From the NCBI GenBank assembly GCA_016712745.1, contig JADJQN010000004.1, positions 520,322 through 584,321 of the forward strand: a stretch of 64,000 bases of DNA, read 5' to 3'. The notes below the pieces were generated by a model. That model made no database searches, was not told the DNA's origin, and saw only the letters and a list, made by a program, of their open reading frames with translations. Within the stretch, counting starts at the first letter, position 1, and each line of letters starts with the position of its first letter. Below, in pieces: positions 8,349-17,195 of this stretch. The DNA comes from Sandaracinaceae bacterium. GTDB taxonomy: Bacteria > Myxococcota_A > Polyangia > Polyangiales > JADJQN01. The translations under genes and the position numbers were made by a program.

Positions 8349-9269
8349 CTACAACTTGAAGCGATGGGTGAGCGCAGTTTCGAACGTTGTATAGTCGTGA
8401 AACGAGCGAACTTTCGCGCCCGCTTGCACAGCGTAGTTGCTTGGCGTGCCTAGCCAGACATCGATGCTTTTGGACAACCGCGCGAGCTCCGTTTGTTCGC
8501 GCCGTATGGTCGGGGCTTCCGGGCGCAACGACATCGCGAGCACGATCAACGTGGCGCGCGCGGCCTTGGCCGCGACGCCGAGCTCTTTCCACGGAACATC
8601 CGGCCCTAAATAGATGGGTTGCACTCCGGCTTCGGCCGCAAGAACGGAAGCGATGAGTGCGCCCAGTTCGTGGTGGTGGCCTGCGGGCGCACCCACGAGT
8701 ATGCGTGGCGCGCCGCTTGGTAGAGTCGCAGTGCGCAGAAGAGTCGCGAGCAGACCCCGGATCTGCGCGCTCACGGCATGTTCCTCCGCGACGGTGGTGT
8801 CCCCTGCGTGCCAACGCTCACCAACGGTCCGCATGAGAGGCGAGACCACGTTGAGCACGGTTTCGCGCGGCCCTAAGAGCTGGGCGGCACGCGAGAGGAG
8901 AGCTTCGGCAGCCGGCAAATCGTAACGCGCAATCGCTGCGAGGTAGCGCTCCAGAACGCTCTCGGTCGTGAGCTTTTGTTGCGACTCTTTGCGAGACATT
9001 CGCAATTTGTCGAGTGCTTGGTTGTCGAGTGAAGCGACGCGCGAGATTGCGTGCCCTTCGGCGACCGCATCGCGCAACAACTCGAGACGCGCAATGTCCG
9101 CCTGTGAATAGCGACGCGCGTTGCCGCCGGTGCGCCCAGGCTCGATCGCCTTGTAGCGTCGCTCCCATGCCCGTACCAGATCCGATGTTAGGCCTGTCGT
9201 GCGCGTCACAACGCGCATGGGAAACATCGGCTCGGTTGCAGCCTCAATGCGCGTCGCGTTTGCGCTCAC
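8349..9269 (-). CDS. MerR-type regulator with cobalamin-binding domain (CarH/LitR-like)
   Basis: 306 residues. An N-terminal MerR helix-turn-helix (residues 18-60, RVVTRTTGLTSDLVRAWERR, ARRYSQADI) is followed by a four-helix cap and a B12-binding Rossmann domain. The cap carries Trp153 and Glu163-His164, the W-x9-EH signature that contacts adenosylcobalamin in CarH-type photoreceptors. The lower-ligand motif is HHHELG, with the conserved His200 and Gly203 but His where the family usually has Asp/Glu. CarH proteins repress in the dark and release DNA on B12 photolysis. The stop of the co-transcribed upstream DCC gene overlaps this start. The dyad at 9702-9733 is a plausible operator. Confidence 0.87.
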   Translation of the reverse strand: MSANATRIEAATEPMFPMRVVTRTTGLTSDLVRAWERRYKAIEPGRTGGNARRYSQADIARLELLRDAVAEGHAISRVASLDNQALDKLRMSRKESQQKLTTESVLERYLAAIARYDLPAAEALLSRAAQLLGPRETVLNVVSPLMRTVGERWHAGDTTVAEEHAVSAQIRGLLATLLRTATLPSGAPRILVGAPAGHHHELGALIASVLAAEAGVQPIYLGPDVPWKELGVAAKAARATLIVLAMSLRPEAPTIRREQTELARLSKSIDVWLGTPSNYAVQAGAKVRSFHDYTTFETALTHRFKL

Positions 9270-9673
9270 CTTGCAGATACCTCGTTACGGGTTGGCACCG
9301 CGCACACAACGTCGTCGCATCGGCCAGTCAAGCGTAACCGATTCTTTGCGAAGCGTTCGTAGGCGAAGTCAAGGATCGCAGCGACGGGGCGATTGCGCGT
9401 CAAAGATACGAGTCCTCGAAATCCGACGATGCCGTAGAGGCGCCGAAAGACTTCCACTCCTTCGATCCAGGTGCCGTCGGGCAAGCGAGCCTGGATACGC
9501 TCCATCAACTCGCTCTGCGTCCGCCCGATCGCCTTGGGGTCAAACCAGGGCGCTGCAATGTCGGTGAAGACGATTCGGTAGTCCTGGTCGCGCTTTCGCA
9601 GAAATTCGATTTCTTTGCTGCAAAGTGGGCATGCGCCATCGAAAAAGACCTCTATGTCGTAGGAATCATCCAT
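9266..9673 (-). CDS. DCC-family thiol-disulfide oxidoreductase-like protein (DUF393)
   Basis: 135 residues, the normal family length. The signature DGACPLC (Asp12, Cys15, Cys18) near the N terminus resembles the thioredoxin CxxC and gives the family its name; IVFTDIA and GRTQSELM are further family stretches. The biochemical function is unproven. It overlaps the B12-regulator gene by 4 bases, so the regulator lies in an operon with it, a context seen for light-regulated genes in several bacteria (inference). Confidence 0.85.
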   Translation of the reverse strand: MDDSYDIEVFFDGACPLCSKEIEFLRKRDQDYRIVFTDIAAPWFDPKAIGRTQSELMERIQARLPDGTWIEGVEVFRRLYGIVGFRGLVSLTRNRPVAAILDFAYERFAKNRLRLTGRCDDVVCAVPTRNEVSAR

Positions 9674-9701
9674 GACCCCATCATAGGACTCGGTGATTAA
9701 T

Positions 9702-9733
9702 TGTCCAGATAAAACATTGACAAAATCTGGACA
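9702..9733. promoter_or_regulatory. Perfect 9-bp inverted repeat over divergent promoters
   Basis: TGTCCAGAT (9702-9710) and ATCTGGACA (9725-9733) are exact inverted copies with a 14-base A-rich spacer. Inside the spacer lies TTGACA on the plus strand (9717-9722). On the minus strand TTGTCA with TTAATC 17 bases further reads as a promoter for the DCC/B12-regulator operon. Its location between that operon and the fasciclin gene suggests autoregulation by the MerR-type protein. Confidence 0.6.
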
Positions 9734-9785
9734 GGACCCAAAGTCACGGTGCTCCCTTTTTCTAATCCGGAGCTGGAGGACCTAA

Positions 9786-11186
9786 ATGACGCTTTCTCTT
9801 TCTCAATCTTCGGTCTCGCGCGTAGCGCTGCTCATGGCAGTGGCGGCGTTGGCCGCATGCTCGGATGATCCACCGCCGGCAGGCAACGACGCCGGTGTGG
9901 ATGCCAACGTGCTCGTCGACGGAGGTGCGGACGCGGGTGGCGATGCTTCCACCGCGCAGTCCATTGCCGCTATCGCCTCGGCGAATCCAGACTTCTCCAT
10001 GCTCGTGGCTGCGGCTACGCGCGCTTCACTCGTAACGCTGCTCGATAGCCCGGGCAACTACACCGTATTCGCTCCGACCAACGCAGCGTTCACGGCGTCC
10101 GGCATTACGATGGAAATGATCAACACGATGCCGACGGCTCAGCTCACGGGTATTCTCTCGTACCATGCGCTTGACTCCGTGGTTCCCTCGACGGCGATCA
10201 CGGCAGGGCCCGTGGACACGCTTTCGACCTTCTCAATCATTCTCGGAACGACGGGCGGAGTCACCATTAACGGCGGCAACTCAGTCGCTGGCGGCGCCAA
10301 CGTTGTAACTGCAGACATCGCGGCATCGAACGGCATCATCCACGTCATCGACCGCGTGCTCATGCCGCCGACCGTTGCTGACCTTGCACGCTACGCCGGA
10401 CTTACCTCGCTTCACGATGCAGTCGTCGCGGCTGCTCTTGACGATGAGCTTTCGGCAACCGGTCCCTTCACAGTGTTCGCGCCGACAAATGCGGCGTTCG
10501 CGGAGCTTTCGGCGGTCCCGACCGGTGAAGCGCTTGTGAACGTATTGCTCTATCACGTGGTCAGCGGCAGCGTGGCGTCGAGCGCGGTGCCCGCGAAGGC
10601 GGCATCGTTGTCGATGAATCAGTACGGTGATCCCCTCACCTTGCTCTTCAACACGGCCAGCGGCGTGAGCATCAATGGAAGCGTGAACGTGGTAATCGCT
10701 GACGTGCACGCGACCAACGGCATTGTGCACGTCGTCGACGAAGTACTCCTTCCGATGAACGTTGTGGACGCTGCGACCGCAGCAGGCCTTACCGGCCTTC
10801 TTGGTGCAGTGACCGCCGCCTCGGAAATTTCCGCGGGCGTATCCGTGGCCGACGCCTTGGGCGCGCAGGCTCCGTACACAGTGTTCGCACCCACCAACGC
10901 AGCGTTCACGGCGATCGAAAGCACGCTTTCGACTCTCACCGCGGACCAAGTTCGCGACGTCCTGCTCTACCACGTGCTCGACACGACCGCTTTCCCGGCG
11001 CCCGTGCTCGCAGCCGACTTGCCGGCGACCGTGACCGACCTGCAGACACTTCTCGGCCCGGACGCATCGTTCGATCCGACGGTGACACCACCCACGATCG
11101 ATGGCGCGCAGATCGTGACGACCGACATCATCGTCACCAATGGCGTTGTCCACGTCGTTGGTAGCGTGCTGCTCCCGCCCAGCTGA
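9786..11186 (+). CDS. Lipoprotein with three fasciclin (FAS1) domains
   Basis: 466 residues. A signal peptide ends in lipobox LAAC (Cys25), followed by an Asp/Ala/Gly linker (about 30-57) and three FAS1 domains at about 58-195, 197-325 and 327-466. Each shows the H1 box (YTVFAPTNAAF or FTVFAPTNAAF) and the H2 box (NGIIHVIDRVLMP, NGIVHVVDEVLLP, NGVVHVVGSVLLP). FAS1 proteins act in adhesion at the cell surface. GGAGGA precedes the ATG by 7 bases. It is divergent from the B12-regulator operon and may be under the same operator. A strong terminator follows. Confidence 0.93.
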   Translation: MTLSLSQSSVSRVALLMAVAALAACSDDPPPAGNDAGVDANVLVDGGADAGGDASTAQSIAAIASANPDFSMLVAAATRASLVTLLDSPGNYTVFAPTNAAFTASGITMEMINTMPTAQLTGILSYHALDSVVPSTAITAGPVDTLSTFSIILGTTGGVTINGGNSVAGGANVVTADIAASNGIIHVIDRVLMPPTVADLARYAGLTSLHDAVVAAALDDELSATGPFTVFAPTNAAFAELSAVPTGEALVNVLLYHVVSGSVASSAVPAKAASLSMNQYGDPLTLLFNTASGVSINGSVNVVIADVHATNGIVHVVDEVLLPMNVVDAATAAGLTGLLGAVTAASEISAGVSVADALGAQAPYTVFAPTNAAFTAIESTLSTLTADQVRDVLLYHVLDTTAFPAPVLAADLPATVTDLQTLLGPDASFDPTVTPPTIDGAQIVTTDIIVTNGVVHVVGSVLLPPS

Positions 11187-11197
11187 AGATAAAGCGA

Positions 11198-11243
11198 GCG
11201 TGCGCGATTCCCTCACTCTGGAATCGCGCACGCGAGCGCTTTT
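11198..11243 (+). terminator. Rho-independent terminator of the fasciclin gene
   Basis: A 14-bp perfect stem (11198-11211 with 11220-11233) and an 8-base loop are followed by GAGCGC and TTTT. It begins 12 bases after the fasciclin stop codon. Confidence 0.75.
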
Positions 11244-11284
11244 CCGCCTTTGCGTTGAAGCGTGGCTGCAGTACGCTGCGCGCC

Positions 11285-11791
11285 ATGTACTTTGAAATGT
11301 TTGGGCAGTTCAAAAAGACGCTGACGCAGATGGACACGTGGCTGGAAATGGCCGCAGAGCACGCGAAAGCCAGGGCCTTCGATCCGAAGAACTACCTGAC
11401 GCTTCGCCTCGCGCCGGACCAGTTTCCCTTTTCGCGTCAGGTGCAGATTGCCTGCGACACAGCCAAACTTGCCGCCTCGCGTGTGACCGGAAAGGACGCC
11501 CCGTCGCAGCCCGACACCGAAGCAACTATCGAGGAGCTACGCGCGCGAGTCGCGTCGGTAATCAAGTATCTCGACGGTTTCAACGCGAAAGATTTTGACG
11601 GCGCAGACACTCGCGTCGTTGGCCAACCCCGTTGGGAAGGCAAGATTATGACGGGCGCGGATTACTTCCGCGAACACGCGATTCCAAACTTCTTCTTTCA
11701 CAGCACGCTCGTGTACGAGATCCTTCGGCACAGCGGCGTGGCTCTCGGCAAGAAGAGCTTCCTCGGCACACTCAGCCTTCGGGCTCAGTAG
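11285..11791 (+). CDS. DUF1993 family protein
   Basis: 168 residues, a full-length DUF1993 protein. Diagnostic stretches are the N terminus (FGQFKKTLTQMDTWL), LAPDQFPFSRQVQIACDTAK and the C-terminal YFREHAIPNFFFHSTLVYEI. The family is an all-helical DinB-like fold with no known activity. The ATG at 11285 fits the family start; an in-frame ATG 10 codons upstream lies over the terminator flank and is less likely. Cytoplasmic. Confidence 0.85.
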   Translation: MYFEMFGQFKKTLTQMDTWLEMAAEHAKARAFDPKNYLTLRLAPDQFPFSRQVQIACDTAKLAASRVTGKDAPSQPDTEATIEELRARVASVIKYLDGFNAKDFDGADTRVVGQPRWEGKIMTGADYFREHAIPNFFFHSTLVYEILRHSGVALGKKSFLGTLSLRAQ

Positions 11792-11803
11792 TTCGCGAAC
11801 GCG

Positions 11804-13078
11804 TTGAGCAAGAAACCCAGGCACACATCCTCGCGCTCACTCACAGCGCGTGCGGCTTCGCGTTCGGTGTTGTCCCGCGTGCTTGATGAGCCAGGTCTCG
11901 CGGAAGCCGTGCAGGCACTGCCGCCGCTGGTTCTCGCGAAACTCATCCATCACGTCGGGCTGGAGGACGCCGGAGAGATCATTTCGCTTGCGACGATCGA
12001 ACAACTCACGGACCTCTTTGATGAGGACTTGTGGAAGATCGACCAAGCGGGAGCGGCCGAGCGCTTTGATCCGAAGCGCTTTGTCATGTGGCTCGAGATC
12101 ATGCTGGAGAGCGGCGAGAAGTTCGTCGCGAACAAGCTGGCCGAGTTGTCGCCCGATCTTGTTGCGCTAGGCGTAAACCGGAACGCACTCGTCATCGATC
12201 TCGATGAGCTCGCGCAGGAAATGGATGACGACGAAGAGAGTGATCAGATTGAAAAAGCGCTTGATTCGTGTCTCTGCGAAGAGTTTGACCAGTATCGCGT
12301 CATCTCGCGTGAGCACAACGGCTGGGATGTGGTTGTCGCTGCGCTCTTCGCTCTCGACGCGCATCACCATGAAGTGCTCGAGCGCGTCCTTGAGCGTTGC
12401 TGCGTCGCGTCGCGCGAGTACATCGATGACAACGGCGGTCTTTACGACGTGCTTAGCTCGGATGAGATGCTCGAATCAGACGCCTCGGCAGAGCGCGAGG
12501 ACCGCCGTGCCGCGGAGGGCTTTGTATCCGCTGCGGCCGCGCGGAGCTTTCTTTCCCTCGCGCAAGTGACGTCGCTCGAGGATCTCACTGCAGCAAAAGA
12601 AAAAGATCCGGTGACACGGGCGTACTTCCGCGAGCTGAGTCCCAAGAAGGCCGCGACGCATGCGACGAGTGAAGAGACAACGAGGAAGACACGCAGTCTT
12701 CTTCGCATTCTCGAAGAAGGCGGCGTCATCGAGAAGCCGAGCGCGCAAAGCCTACTGCCGAGCGCCCCTCAGAGCGGTGCGTTCGAACGCGCCATGCAGA
12801 CGCTCTTCGAGAGCGATCCGAAGATCCACGCCGAGCGCATGGACGAGCTCGCGTATCTGGCCAATGTACTCGTCGCCACACTCGGCGAAGAAGGCCGCAC
12901 CATGCGCGCGGTCGACGCGGCCATGCGTGTTGCGCGCATTTGCAACGGGGGGCTTGCGCATCTGCGCGCACTGCAGAAGCGCGCCAACACGGACGAAGAC
13001 TTGGTGCGCAAAAACAGCGCCGACAAACTCTTCCTCATTGGCTTTCGCTTGATTCAGGATGCAAAAGCCCACGCCTGA
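11804..13078 (+). CDS. DUF6178 family protein
   Basis: 424 residues, cytoplasmic and helical, with repeated acidic segments. It resembles the large uncharacterised DUF6178 group found in myxobacteria and related deltaproteobacteria (LPPLVLAKLIHHVGLEDAGE, a tandem DDDEESDQIEK patch, RFVMWLEIMLESG). No catalytic motif is visible. The start is TTG at 11804, 12 bases after the DUF1993 stop, so the two genes may be co-transcribed. The family name is from memory of related proteins; the function is unknown. Confidence 0.75.
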   Translation: MSKKPRHTSSRSLTARAASRSVLSRVLDEPGLAEAVQALPPLVLAKLIHHVGLEDAGEIISLATIEQLTDLFDEDLWKIDQAGAAERFDPKRFVMWLEIMLESGEKFVANKLAELSPDLVALGVNRNALVIDLDELAQEMDDDEESDQIEKALDSCLCEEFDQYRVISREHNGWDVVVAALFALDAHHHEVLERVLERCCVASREYIDDNGGLYDVLSSDEMLESDASAEREDRRAAEGFVSAAAARSFLSLAQVTSLEDLTAAKEKDPVTRAYFRELSPKKAATHATSEETTRKTRSLLRILEEGGVIEKPSAQSLLPSAPQSGAFERAMQTLFESDPKIHAERMDELAYLANVLVATLGEEGRTMRAVDAAMRVARICNGGLAHLRALQKRANTDEDLVRKNSADKLFLIGFRLIQDAKAHA

Positions 13079-13122
13079 CCTGTGCAAAAAGAATTGTCGG
13101 GACGAAAGACGTTAAAATAAAA

Positions 13123-13142
13123 ACGGCGACCTAAGCCGCCGT
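13123..13142 (-). terminator. Intrinsic terminator of the zinc-ribbon gene
   Basis: ACGGCG (13123-13128) pairs with CGCCGT (13137-13142). On the minus strand the stem is followed by GTTTTTATTTT. It sits 32 bases beyond the stop of the minus-strand gene at 13174, between two convergent genes. Confidence 0.75.
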
Positions 13143-13173
13143 CTTCACACCATTGCGCTTGCGCGTTAGCTGG

Positions 13174-14343
13174 CTACTGGCACTCGGCCGGCATTCCCTT
13201 GCCCGACGCGTTCGCCTGATTTTGGAATCCCTGCAAGAGGCCAGGGCATGCCGCTGCACCGAACGTCGTGCCAAGACCGATCGTGGTCTCGCACGTTGAT
13301 TGCGCCGTGCCTGCTTGGTTCGGGTCTTGGCTGAGGACCGCGATGCAGCACGCCTTGGCCTTCACGCAGTTCGGATCCTGAGCTGCTGCGCCGCCGCCCT
13401 GCGAGGCTTCTTGCACTGCGCTCTGCGCCTTCTTCCCGATGAAGTAGCAAGAGCCGACAACGCAGAGACCGAGCAGAAGCAAAACGCCGCAACCGATCGC
13501 GACCCACTTCACCCAACCGTTGTTGCCGCCCTGGGGCTGCATCGGGGGACCGAAGCCTCCCGGAGGTTGGCCGCCCGGAGGTTGACCGAAGCCGCCCGGC
13601 GGCTGTCCGCCCGGAGGTCCGCCGAATCCGCCGCCGCCTGGAGGCGCGCCGAATCCGCCGCCGCCCGGTGGTGGTCCACCCGGAGGTCCGCCGAATCCGC
13701 CGCCACCCGGAGGTGCGCCGAAACCGCCGCCGCCCGGAGGCGGTCCACCCGGAGGTCCGCCGAACCCGCCGCCCGGTGGCGAACCGAATCCGCCGCCGCC
13801 CGGAGGCGGCGCGCCGCCGCCCGGAGGCGAACCAAATCCGCCCGCTTGCGCGGCCGGTGCAGTCGGGGCTGAGGGCGCGCTAAAGCCACCCGCGGCCGCC
13901 TGCGCCGCCGGAGGAGCGCCAAAACCGCCCGAAACAGGCGCTGCTGGAGCCGCAAACCCTGCCGAAACCGGCGTTGCCGGCGAGGCAGGCGATGCGCCGA
14001 AACCACCTTGGGCGGGGGGAGAGAAGCCTCCAGCGGCAGGAGTCGCAGTGCTCGGCGGCGCCATTGGGCCACCCAACATGGTCTGTTGAAAGCCCATATT
14101 TTGCTTCTGTTCCGTCGGCACTGGTTGCATCGCTGGTCCTCCCCCGGGTGTCACAGGTGCTGGCGGCGCACCCGAAGCCGGACCGGGGGGACGCGGAGGC
14201 GTCACACCAGTCATCATCATCGTTCCCTTGAACTTCGAACCGGACGCTCCGCCGACTTTGGGCGTCAGTGCAGTCGAGCACGACACGCATTGCGCGGCTT
14301 CATCGGTGTTGGGCTTTCCGCAATTCGGACAGAAAACAGTCAC
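13174..14343 (-). CDS. Zinc-ribbon membrane protein with Gly/Pro-rich repeat region
   Basis: 389 residues from the GTG at 14343, which has GAGAGG 9 bases upstream and begins the zinc ribbon directly (FCPNCGKPN...CVSC). The order is: zinc ribbon (4-25); Pro/Ala/Gln-rich stretch; a long tandem array of GGPPGG / GGGFG motifs (about 195-305); one transmembrane helix (WVAIGCGVLLLLGLCVVGSCYF); and a Cys-containing C-terminal domain with six cysteines. The topology suggests a cytoplasmic zinc ribbon with the Cys-rich tail outside. It resembles other myxobacterial zinc-ribbon proteins with low-complexity linkers; the function is unknown. The start context parallels the FHA protein at 345-1355. Confidence 0.75.
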   Translation of the reverse strand: MTVFCPNCGKPNTDEAAQCVSCSTALTPKVGGASGSKFKGTMMMTGVTPPRPPGPASGAPPAPVTPGGGPAMQPVPTEQKQNMGFQQTMLGGPMAPPSTATPAAGGFSPPAQGGFGASPASPATPVSAGFAAPAAPVSGGFGAPPAAQAAAGGFSAPSAPTAPAAQAGGFGSPPGGGAPPPGGGGFGSPPGGGFGGPPGGPPPGGGGFGAPPGGGGFGGPPGGPPPGGGGFGAPPGGGGFGGPPGGQPPGGFGQPPGGQPPGGFGPPMQPQGGNNGWVKWVAIGCGVLLLLGLCVVGSCYFIGKKAQSAVQEASQGGGAAAQDPNCVKAKACCIAVLSQDPNQAGTAQSTCETTIGLGTTFGAAACPGLLQGFQNQANASGKGMPAECQ

Positions 14344-14611
14344 GGGCGCATCCTCTCGTGAGAAAATCGCTGCGGAACGTATCTGTTTCACGCGCTCTAT
14401 GGAAGGGCAATCTTGGGATTAGAACGGCCTCGGTTCGCGCTCGCCTTTGGCAGCCCCGACCCGAGCTATCCTCGCTTGACAGAAGGCTTTTTGCCGCCTA
14501 GCGTCCTCGCCGCTCGACCCGTCCAAGGCGTGGATTTTGCTCTGTTGTGAGCCCCTGTGCCGAGGCCTGGTGTGACCGAGCGCTGGCCTTCCGAGCACTG
14601 ACCCTCCGAGC

Positions 14612-15133
14612 ATGACGTTCACACTCACCCCCGAACGCGAAAAACAGGCGGACGACCTCCTCGGTCGCTATCCCACCAAGCGAGCCGCCTGCATTCCGCT
14701 TTTGCATCTTTGCCAAGAGCAGAACGGCTGGGTCAGCGACGAGGTTATCGAGTACGTCGCCAATCGTCTCTCGCTGCCGACGAGCCAGGTGAAGGGCGTC
14801 GTCACGTTCTACACAATGTTTCATCAGAAGCCCGTCGCCCCGAACGTTGTTTGGGTCTGCCGCACGTTGATGTGTGAGGTGCGCGGCGCGAAAGTTATTC
14901 AGGAACACCTCGAGAAGAAGTTTGGCTGTCACGTCGGCGAGACGAGCCAGGACGGCAAGTTCACCTTGTTGAAAGCGGAGTGCTTGGCGGCCTGCGGGCA
15001 AGCGCCGATGCTCCAGCTCAACGGTGAGTTTCACGAAAACCTCACGACCGATGCGGTCGACAAAGTGATCGATGCGGCCGCAGCGGAGACGCCGGCTCAG
15101 GCAGTGACGAAAGCGGTGAGCGGTCATGGCTGA
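14612..15133 (+). CDS. nuoE: NADH-quinone oxidoreductase subunit E (NuoE)
   Basis: 173 residues. A thioredoxin-like 2Fe-2S subunit of complex I with cluster ligands Cys83, Cys88 (CRTLMC) and Cys124, Cys128 (CLAAC) in the canonical C-x4-C...C-x3-C order. The N-terminal helical part (CIPLLHLCQEQNGWVSDEV) is standard. The cluster N1a lies beside the FMN of NuoF in the NADH dehydrogenase module. First gene of the nuoEFJKLMN run; it overlaps nuoF by 8 bases. The spacer upstream (14344-14611) holds its promoter region and no gene. Confidence 0.95.
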   Translation: MTFTLTPEREKQADDLLGRYPTKRAACIPLLHLCQEQNGWVSDEVIEYVANRLSLPTSQVKGVVTFYTMFHQKPVAPNVVWVCRTLMCEVRGAKVIQEHLEKKFGCHVGETSQDGKFTLLKAECLAACGQAPMLQLNGEFHENLTTDAVDKVIDAAAAETPAQAVTKAVSGHG

Positions 15134-16517
15134 GCCGACACGCATGTTCACCGATCGCTACGGGCTGAAAGACAGCCACACGCTCGCTGTCGCAGAGCAA
15201 GCGGGCGCCTATGCGCAAGCACGTCGCGTGATGACGACGATGACGCCCGACGCGATCAAGGCCGAAGTCAAAGCCGCGAACATTCGCGGACGCGGCGGCG
15301 CGGGTTTCCCGGCCGGCATGAAATGGGGTTTTTTGCCGCCCAAAAGCGAGAAGCCTGTCTATCTCGTGATCAACGCCGACGAAGGCGAGCCCGGCACGTT
15401 CAAAGACCGCACGATCATGGAGCTCGATCCTCATCGCCTTCTTGAAGGTTGCATGATGGCGATGTTCGCGATCGGCGCGCACGTCACGTACATCTACGTG
15501 CGCTGCGAGTTGGTCACGTCGATCAAGCGTCTCGAGCAAGGCATCCGCGACTTGCGTGCGAAGGGTTATCTCGGCGCGCGTCCGTTCGGCGTGAACCATC
15601 CTCTCGAGATTCACGTGCACCCCGGAGCAGGCGCGTACATCTGCGGCGAAGAAACAGCTCTTTTGAATTCGCTCGAAGGCATGCGTGGTGAGCCGCGCTT
15701 GAAGCCGCCGTTCCCCGCTGTCGCCGGCGCGTTCGGAATGCCGACCATCGTGAACAACGTGGAGACGATTGCTTCGGTGCCCGACATCTTGAAGATGGGC
15801 GGCGCCGCATGGTCAAATCTTTCGCGCTTGCCCAACGACGGTGGCACGCGCCTATACGGCTTGAGCGGTCACGTGAAGAAGCCCGGCATCTGGGAAGCGC
15901 CAGTCGGCCTGACGCTTCGCGAGATGATCTACGACTTCGGCGGCGGTCCTCTCGATGAGAAGCGTCCCATCAAAGGCGTCATCCCCGGTGGTTCGTCCAC
16001 GCCCATTCTTCGTCCGAGCGACGTGGTGAACGCGCCCGATGACAAGCACCCGATGTTCAAGTGGCACGGCAAGTCGCACCTCGATGTCCCGATGGGCGTC
16101 GACACGATGCGCGGGCTTGGCACGATGCTCGGCACCAACTGCGCGACGGTTTTAGATTCATCCGTCAACATGGTCGAAGCTGCGCGCAACCTGATGCGCT
16201 TCTATCATCACGAGAGCTGCGGTCAGTGCACCCCCTGTCGCGAAGGCACCGGATGGCTCGCCGAGGTTTGCGATCGTCTTTGCGAAGGCAAGGGAACGGT
16301 CGCTGACGTCGACCTTCTCGTGGACATCTCGAACAACATGATGGGCAACACCATCTGCGCGCTGGCCGACGGAACCGCGATGCCCATGCTCGCGTTCGTT
16401 CGCAAGTACCGCGAAGAATTTTTGGACGCCGCGAAGAACGGCGTGCGCGGACGTCTCGACGCGGCTGTCGCGGCAAGCCTCACGGGCGCGTCAGGCCTAT
16501 CCGGGAGAACGCTGTGA
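15126..16517 (+). CDS. nuoF: NADH-quinone oxidoreductase subunit F (NuoF)
   Basis: 463 residues, full length. It holds the NADH site (GRGGAGFPAGMKWGF), the FMN site (NADEGEPGTFKDR) and the N3 4Fe-4S cluster ligands (ESCGQCTPCREG near residue 364, plus a later Cys in NTICALADG). It oxidises NADH on the cytoplasmic arm of complex I. nuoG, which often follows, is absent; nuoJ overlaps the nuoF stop by 4 bases instead. Confidence 0.96.
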   Translation: MAEPTRMFTDRYGLKDSHTLAVAEQAGAYAQARRVMTTMTPDAIKAEVKAANIRGRGGAGFPAGMKWGFLPPKSEKPVYLVINADEGEPGTFKDRTIMELDPHRLLEGCMMAMFAIGAHVTYIYVRCELVTSIKRLEQGIRDLRAKGYLGARPFGVNHPLEIHVHPGAGAYICGEETALLNSLEGMRGEPRLKPPFPAVAGAFGMPTIVNNVETIASVPDILKMGGAAWSNLSRLPNDGGTRLYGLSGHVKKPGIWEAPVGLTLREMIYDFGGGPLDEKRPIKGVIPGGSSTPILRPSDVVNAPDDKHPMFKWHGKSHLDVPMGVDTMRGLGTMLGTNCATVLDSSVNMVEAARNLMRFYHHESCGQCTPCREGTGWLAEVCDRLCEGKGTVADVDLLVDISNNMMGNTICALADGTAMPMLAFVRKYREEFLDAAKNGVRGRLDAAVAASLTGASGLSGRTL

Positions 16518-17191
16518 GCAACGCCGGAACCACGATCTTCATTTTATTCGCCGTCATCGCCTTGTTCGCTGCGGCCTTCACCGTCACGGCCAAGAGCGCG
16601 ATCCGCGCGGCGGTAGGTCTTCTCGCGCACATCATCTCGCTCGCGGCGCTCTACCTCACCTTGCATGCGCACTTGCTCGCAACGTTGCAGCTCATCGTTT
16701 ACGCCGGCGCCGTCGTGGTTCTCTTCATCTTCGTCATCATGCTTATTGGGCCCGTCTCAGAAGACAAAGGCACTGATCGCGGTCTTGTCTCGCGCGCACT
16801 CGGCGCTGGCGCGATGGCCATCGTTACCGCAGCCATCGCGTTCAATATTTGGAGCTTCGCGCCCGACGCGCCTGCGATTACATCGTGTCCCGGCGGCGCG
16901 AACGCCGAACGTTGGACGACGAACGAGCAAGGCGTTGCTTCAGTAACGTGCGGTGAGTTCGGAGGCGTGCGCAGCTTTGGCCTCGAGCTCTACCGAGAGG
17001 CAGGCCTTCCGTTCGAGCTGATCAGCATTCTGCTCTTGGTCGCGATCATCGGCGCAATCGCCATCGGCCGCGGTCGCAGCAACGAAGAAGTCGAGGCGCT
17101 GAAGGCCCGCAAAGCCGCGCGCCTTGCTTCACCTGTTGTCGCGCCCGAGCCAGTGGTTGAAACCGAATCTCAGCCCGTGGGTGGGGAGTAA
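16514..17191 (+). CDS. nuoJ: NADH-quinone oxidoreductase subunit J (NuoJ)
   Basis: 225 residues with five predicted membrane helices. The conserved helix LQLIVYAGAVVVLFIFVIMLIG matches the TM3 region that shifts its pi-bulge during turnover. The loop between helices 4 and 5 is long (about 45 residues with two Cys), and the cytoplasmic tail is Ala/Pro/Glu-rich. The GTG start overlaps the nuoF stop. Confidence 0.93.
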   Translation: MSNAGTTIFILFAVIALFAAAFTVTAKSAIRAAVGLLAHIISLAALYLTLHAHLLATLQLIVYAGAVVVLFIFVIMLIGPVSEDKGTDRGLVSRALGAGAMAIVTAAIAFNIWSFAPDAPAITSCPGGANAERWTTNEQGVASVTCGEFGGVRSFGLELYREAGLPFELISILLLVAIIGAIAIGRGRSNEEVEALKARKAARLASPVVAPEPVVETESQPVGGE

Positions 17192-17195
17192 GACC

